Source: Mycolicibacterium aurum
GTDB taxonomy: Bacteria > Actinomycetota > Actinomycetes > Mycobacteriales > Mycobacteriaceae
Direction of reading: 5' to 3'
Length of the DNA stretch: 64,000 nt
Assembly: GCA_900078775.1 (NCBI GenBank)
Contig: LT549889.1
Coordinates: 5,518,001-5,582,000 of the forward strand
The notes under the pieces were generated by a model. That model ran no database searches and was not told the origin of the DNA. It was given only the letters and a program-made list of their open reading frames with translations. Positions 61,856 to 64,000 of this stretch are shown here, one piece after another; positions within the stretch are counted from its first letter, which is position 1, and the number at the start of each line of letters is the position of its first letter. Position numbers and translations under genes: made by a program.

Positions 61856-62497
61856 GTGGCCTCACCAGCGGAAAAAGGCGCCCGGCGGGGCCGTCGGCAG
61901 GGCGAGCCGGTGTCCCGCGATGCGGTGCTGGCGGCAGCCAAGCAACACTTCGCCGCCTCCGGGTACGAGAAGACGACGCTGCGCGCCATCGCGCGGGACG
62001 CCGGGGTGGACCCGTCGATGGTGCTGTACCTGTTCGGGTCCAAAGAGGGTCTGTTCCGTGCCGCGATGCAGCTGATCGTCGACCCGCAGCGCCTCGTCGA
62101 CGCGATCTCCGGCGGGGACGATGCCGATCTGGGCACCCGGTTGGTGCGGGCCTACCTGGACATCTGGGACGATCCGGACACCGGCGCCAGCATGGCCGCC
62201 ATGGTGGCCTCGGCGACGTCGAATGCCCATGCCAAGGCGGCGTTCCGGGAGTTCATGCGGGAGTACGTGCTGACCGCGGTGTCCGGGGCGCTGGGCGGGG
62301 GACCGGACACCCGGTTGCGCGCGGTGCTGGCGGCGAGCAACCTGATCGGCACCGTGTTCCTGCGCTACATCATGCGGGTGGGTCCGATCGCCGAGGTGAG
62401 CTCCGACGAGGTGGTGCGGATGATCGCACCCACGGTCCAGCGCTACCTCACCGCCGACGTCGAGGAGTTGGGATTGCCCGACGGCTACAGACCGTGA
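61856..62497 (+). CDS. TetR family transcriptional repressor
   Basis: 213 residues. A basic start (KGARRGRRQG) precedes the helix-turn-helix (HFAASGYEKTTLRAIARDAG, VDPSMVLYLFGSKEGLFRAA). A helical ligand-binding domain follows with a C-terminal region typical of TetR_C (LAASNLIGTVFLRYIMRVGP). The GTG at 61856 is chosen for the TACCGT -10 element six bases before it; upstream GTG codons fall within the operator. Predicted to repress itself and the divergent membrane-protein-flavohemoglobin operon. The ligand is unknown. The 3' end overlaps the convergent GAP-family gene by 13 bases. Confidence 0.92.
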   Translation: MASPAEKGARRGRRQGEPVSRDAVLAAAKQHFAASGYEKTTLRAIARDAGVDPSMVLYLFGSKEGLFRAAMQLIVDPQRLVDAISGGDDADLGTRLVRAYLDIWDDPDTGASMAAMVASATSNAHAKAAFREFMREYVLTAVSGALGGGPDTRLRAVLAASNLIGTVFLRYIMRVGPIAEVSSDEVVRMIAPTVQRYLTADVEELGLPDGYRP

Positions 62498-63174
62498 ATC
62501 CCCTTGTACAGCACCATGACACCGATCACCAGCAGGATGGCGGCGACCAGCACGGCGTGCTGACGTTCCATCCATTCCTTGAGCCGCGTCAGCGGTGCGG
62601 CGAGCCGTTCGCCGGTGACGGCGTAGGCCAGGATCGGCAGGATCACCGTGCTGCCGGCGATGCCGACGAAGTACAGCATGGCCAGCCAGGCGTGCGCGAC
62701 ACCGATGCCGGCCGATCCGATCGCCAAACCCGCTGCGATGCACATGAACAGCACCTTCGGGTTCACCACCGCCAGCACCGCGGCGGTGATCAGTGCCCGG
62801 CCCGGGGTGAGGCCGCTGAGCTTGCGCATCCACGCCGGGGAGTGGTCGGCCTTGTGCCGGGTCGCCCATTTGTATCCGCCGAACACGATCAGCGCGGCGC
62901 CGACGACGATGCGCAGCCAGGACGCCCAGCCCGGCGGCTTGTCCAGCGAGCCGACCAGCCCGGAGCCGGCGACGAAGATCGAGGTCAGGGCGGACAGCCC
63001 GAGTAGCCAACCGGCCAGGAAGGCGAGCCCGGTGGGTCGCGGCCGGTCGGTGTGCAGGGCGAGCACCGCCGGGATGATCGACAACGGGGACAGCGCGATC
63101 ACCATCCCCAGCGGGATGAGCTCGGCGAGCACGGAACCCCAACTACCAGTCGTCAAAACTCGCACCACTTCCAT
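62485..63174 (-). CDS. GAP/LysE-like small-molecule exporter
   Basis: 229 residues, about six membrane segments. ELIPLGMVIALSPLSIIPAVL is the family N-terminal signature, followed by LAFLAGWLLGLSALTSIF, and LITAAVLAVVNPKVLFMCIA with the NPK motif; LAMLYFVGIAGSTVILPIL and a final VLVAAILLVIGVMVLYKGI close the protein. Mycobacterial GAP proteins such as MSMEG_0250-type Gap help move glycopeptidolipids or other solutes; the cargo here is unknown. The ATG at 63174 has GAGGA six bases upstream but overlaps the upstream gene by 22 bases. A TTG at 63156 overlapping the stop by four is the alternative. Confidence 0.85.
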   Translation of the reverse strand: MEVVRVLTTGSWGSVLAELIPLGMVIALSPLSIIPAVLALHTDRPRPTGLAFLAGWLLGLSALTSIFVAGSGLVGSLDKPPGWASWLRIVVGAALIVFGGYKWATRHKADHSPAWMRKLSGLTPGRALITAAVLAVVNPKVLFMCIAAGLAIGSAGIGVAHAWLAMLYFVGIAGSTVILPILAYAVTGERLAAPLTRLKEWMERQHAVLVAAILLVIGVMVLYKGIHGL

Positions 63175-63611
63175 CCGCCGTCCTCGTATGAGAACGCAAT
63201 ATCCTCCGGGTCTGCACCGTTGTGCTCGATGACTGTATCGGCGGTTGTACCAGTGACCTCGATCGAGGTGACGGTCAGGTTCAAGCTGCCCGATTCGTCG
63301 CGCATCTCGGCGAAGTTGGCCCGGGAGAACGCTTCGTCGGCGCGCATCTCGGCGCACATGAGCGCGCGCAGCATGTCGTACTCGTAACCGTTCCAGGCCT
63401 GCTGGAACTGCTCGACGACCTTGATGATCTGGTCCTCATCCGACGGCGCCGGTGCGATGACGGTGGTCGACACAGCGGTCCCGGCCAAGGTCGAGTGCCC
63501 GTCGCGGACCAGGGCGACGGTGACGGCCGTGCCGGCCAGGATGAGCAGTACGGCGCCCACCGACCCGAGGATCAGCGCGGTGCGGACACCGGGCGACGGG
63601 TTGAGGCGCAT
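63153..63611 (-). CDS. small membrane-anchored protein with NTF2-like outer domain
   Basis: 152 residues. A short cytoplasmic start (MRLNPSPGVRT) leads to one membrane segment (ALILGSVGAVLLILAGTAVTVALV). The outer domain contains DEDQIIKVVEQFQQAWNGYE, a helix with one cysteine (LRALMCAEMRADEAFSRANF) and a final strand GGWKWCEF with a second cysteine, giving a likely disulfide. This is the layout of mycobacterial Mce-associated-like and DUF4878-type proteins. No specific function is recognised. Coupled upstream of the GAP-family gene by overlap. Confidence 0.78.
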   Translation of the reverse strand: MRLNPSPGVRTALILGSVGAVLLILAGTAVTVALVRDGHSTLAGTAVSTTVIAPAPSDEDQIIKVVEQFQQAWNGYEYDMLRALMCAEMRADEAFSRANFAEMRDESGSLNLTVTSIEVTGTTADTVIEHNGADPEDIAFSYEDGGWKWCEF

Positions 63612-63644
63612 TGCCTCAGTGTGGCCGAAACAGCGCGGCGCGTC

Positions 63645-63737
63645 TCAGCGGCGCGCTGCGAGTGCGGGGCATAGATGTCGAATGCGGCCAGTCCGGGCGT
63701 CGACTTCGCCACCTGGGTGCGAGTCGTGGTCGGTCAT
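63645..63737 (-). CDS. 30-codon ORF coupled to the EspC-like gene, possibly frameshifted
   Basis: The ATG at 63737 overlaps the EspC-like stop (ATGA) and encodes MTDHDSHPGGEVDARTG plus 13 more residues. After about seven codons the neighbouring frame reads better (VAKSTPGLAAFDIYAPHSQR, with GC-rich third positions) and would be reached if one C were absent from the CCC at 63717-63719. It may therefore be the broken start of a longer protein that ends near 63576. No function can be given. Confidence 0.35.
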   Translation of the reverse strand: MTDHDSHPGGEVDARTGRIRHLCPALAARR

Positions 63738-64000
63738 CGGGGCCGTCGCGGCAGCATCTCTTCGTCGATCGAACTGCCGCCTTCCGTATCGACCCGAACG
63801 TACTGCGAAGCAGCGGTATTCAGGTTGGCTTCGTGTGCCTGAGACATGGTCTGCAATGCGATGCACGCACGTCTGCGGGCCTCGGCGACCCGCTCGGCGG
63901 CCGCCGCCGCGGTGCTGCACACCTGCCCGTGCGTGCGTAGCACCGACTCGGACACGCCGTCGACCAGACCTGTGGCCTGCCCGATCTGAGCGGCGGCGTC
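63734..64000 (-). CDS. EspC/DUF2580-like type VII secretion-associated protein, 5' truncated
   Basis: Open to the right edge; 88 residues visible, running DAAAQIGQATGLVDGVSESV, then LRTHGQVCSTAAAAAERVAE, ARRRACIALQTMSQAHEANL and an acidic-basic tail ending EEMLPRRPR. The helix-rich, Ala-rich pattern and the LRTHG-VC-STA phrase resemble the EspC (ESX-1 secretion-associated) family of small helical proteins. The N-terminal part and any secretion signal are missing, so the family call is tentative. If right, a larger partner gene would be expected next to it, and the coupled frame at 63645-63737 may be its remnant. Confidence 0.5.
   Translation of the reverse strand, partial: DAAAQIGQATGLVDGVSESVLRTHGQVCSTAAAAAERVAEARRRACIALQTMSQAHEANLNTAASQYVRVDTEGGSSIDEEMLPRRPR

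Noticed and set aside
63222..63674. 150-codon plus-strand frame at the right end
   Set aside because: Antisense to the anchored NTF2-like protein, which has a clear membrane segment and cysteine pair.

Overview
The window looks like chromosome of a Mycobacterium, most likely a free-living rapid grower (Mycolicibacterium type). GC is very high with GC-rich third codon positions. GTG starts and 4-base ATGA/GTGA gene overlaps are common, and several genes look leaderless. The left half follows the M. tuberculosis order around Rv0332-Rv0353: rmlA, aspC, the Rv0338c-type iron-sulfur oxidoreductase, iniR, the Rv0340-like gene, iniB-iniA-iniC, lpqJ and dnaK-grpE-dnaJ-hspR. Islands absent from that order are inserted. 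No tRNA, rRNA, CRISPR array, insertion sequence or phage gene was seen, and no gene-free stretch exceeds 300 bases.

Region 1 (1-11.4 kb): a mycothiol-dependent-isomerase-like gene end, a SnoaL-like gene, rmlA (dTDP-rhamnose), a three-subunit molybdenum hydroxylase of the PaoABC/YagTSR type, a YibE/F membrane protein, an aminotransferase, a small secreted protein, and a membrane-anchored HdrD-like iron-sulfur oxidoreductase. The oxidoreductase carries a long Ala/Pro/Lys repeat tail that is out of frame in this sequence. Region 2 (11.5-21.2 kb) is the cell-wall-stress ini locus. An IniR-type LuxR regulator and an Hsp70-like membrane protein run leftward; the Rv0340-like gene, iniB, iniA and iniC run rightward. 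Repeated CCCCTAA boxes lie in both promoter regions. Region 3 (21.2-28 kb): a Thr-rich anchored protein, an F420-type oxidoreductase, a TIGR03085 protein, lipoprotein LpqJ, a DUF445/Abi-alpha-like pair and a large multi-pass membrane protein. Region 4 (28-32.1 kb): the dnaK operon with two HspR (HAIR) operators.

Region 5 (32.1-43.7 kb) is metabolic. A kinase-like/LuxR regulator diverges from a ribulose-monophosphate formaldehyde-fixation pair (hxlB-hxlA), which is followed by a large ATP-binding LuxR regulator. A leftward branched-chain amino acid operon (E1 alpha, E1 beta, E2, E3, leucine-type dehydrogenase) is controlled by a divergent Lrp/AsnC regulator with an obvious operator array. Region 6 (43.7-58.7 kb) holds a complete mce operon (two yrbE, mceA-F) followed by cytochrome P450, a 3-Cys ferredoxin, an F420-type oxidoreductase, a SnoaL-like protein, an alpha/beta hydrolase, a DUF1028 protein and an M20 amidohydrolase. 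The mce and P450 operons share the same composite promoter element with identical 18-base internal spacing. This suggests one import-and-degradation regulon for an unidentified, probably hydrophobic, amide- or ester-containing substrate.

Region 7 (58.7-64 kb): an aldose epimerase, a type II flavohemoglobin and an ABC-2-like membrane protein, divergent from a TetR regulator with palindromic operators. After these come a GAP-family exporter, a small anchored protein and the truncated start of an EspC-like type VII secretion gene.
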